From Stenotrophomonas aracearum (GTDB lineage: Bacteria > Pseudomonadota > Gammaproteobacteria > Xanthomonadales > Xanthomonadaceae): a DNA stretch of 64,000 bases. The position numbers were made by a program, and so were the translations under genes. Shown piece after piece: positions 63,799-64,000 of this stretch (positions are counted from its first letter, which is position 1; every line of letters starts with the position of its first letter). The stretch is taken from contig NZ_CP115543.1 of assembly GCF_031834615.1 (NCBI RefSeq), positions 3,235,001 through 3,299,000 of the forward strand, in the 5' to 3' direction. The notes under the pieces are model-generated. The model had not been told where the DNA came from, searched no databases, and worked only from the letters and a program-made list of their open reading frames with translations.

Positions 63799-64000
63799 AT
63801 GTCCGTAAGCCGTAGTGCAATCAAGAAAGAGCCCGTGGCGCGCAGCACCATGGAGCTGGTGCCGTTTGTCTGGGAGGGGACCGACAAACGTGGTGTAAAG
63901 ATGAAAGGCGAGCAGACGGCGAAGAACGCCAACATGCTGCGCGCCGAGCTGCGCCGCCAGGGGATCATGCCCGGGGTGGTCAAGCCAAAGCCGAAACCGT
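63799..64000 (+). CDS. pilC: Type IV pilus inner-membrane platform protein PilC, 5' part
   Basis: The first 67 residues are visible before the window ends: MSVSRSAIKKEPVARSTMEL, then VPFVWEGTDKRGVKMKGEQ, AELRRQGIMPGVVKPKPK. This is the typical N-terminus of PilC/GspF-type proteins. GGGGAG 9 bp before ATG 63799. The divergent position opposite pilA is conserved in Xanthomonas and Stenotrophomonas. Confidence 0.88.
   Translation, partial: MSVSRSAIKKEPVARSTMELVPFVWEGTDKRGVKMKGEQTAKNANMLRAELRRQGIMPGVVKPKPKP

Overview
The window reads as a chromosomal segment of a Stenotrophomonas-like member of the Xanthomonadaceae. The evidence is high GC, the sucCD-pilSR-pilB/A/C neighbourhood, an AmpR-type regulator, TonB-dependent receptors, the otsB/GH15/otsA trehalose cluster, and many 22-25 bp GTAG-headed palindromes of the SMAG type known from Stenotrophomonas. 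Species cannot be fixed from this sequence alone.

Layout. 0-2.7 kb: 3' part of an ampR-like gene converging on an ABC-F ATPase. 3.0-7.2 kb: TonB-dependent receptor and a YbaL-type antiporter. 7.3-11.8 kb: two metallopeptidases of unrelated families (M28, M13) sharing one N-terminal module. 11.9-19.5 kb: clpB with a clear heat-shock promoter, a GST-like gene, an NCS2-type permease, poxB and a DUF3574 lipoprotein. 19.7-26.1 kb: a second TonB receptor, then otsB-GH15-otsA. 26.2-35.0 kb: a run of inverted repeats, a YidB/OmpA fusion protein, pgeF, rluD, bamD, nadE, sucD, sucC. 35.3-38.4 kb: pilS-pilR.

38.7-57.3 kb is an accessory island inside the type IV pilus locus, visibly more A/T-rich in its small genes. 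It starts with a SymE-HigA fusion gene behind a structured leader. It then holds three rhs genes, all on the minus strand: one complete with a Sec signal peptide and two 5'-truncated. About a dozen small genes follow or separate them and look like immunity genes; several are duplicated. Near-identical rhs core DNA, duplicated cassettes, a deletion remnant and fused ORFs show repeated recombination at the toxin tips.

57.5-64 kb resumes the pilus locus: pilB, a membrane protein with a spermidine-synthase-like domain, two pilin genes each behind its own sigma-54 promoter, and the start of divergent pilC. PilS/PilR upstream of the island would be expected to drive these pilin promoters.
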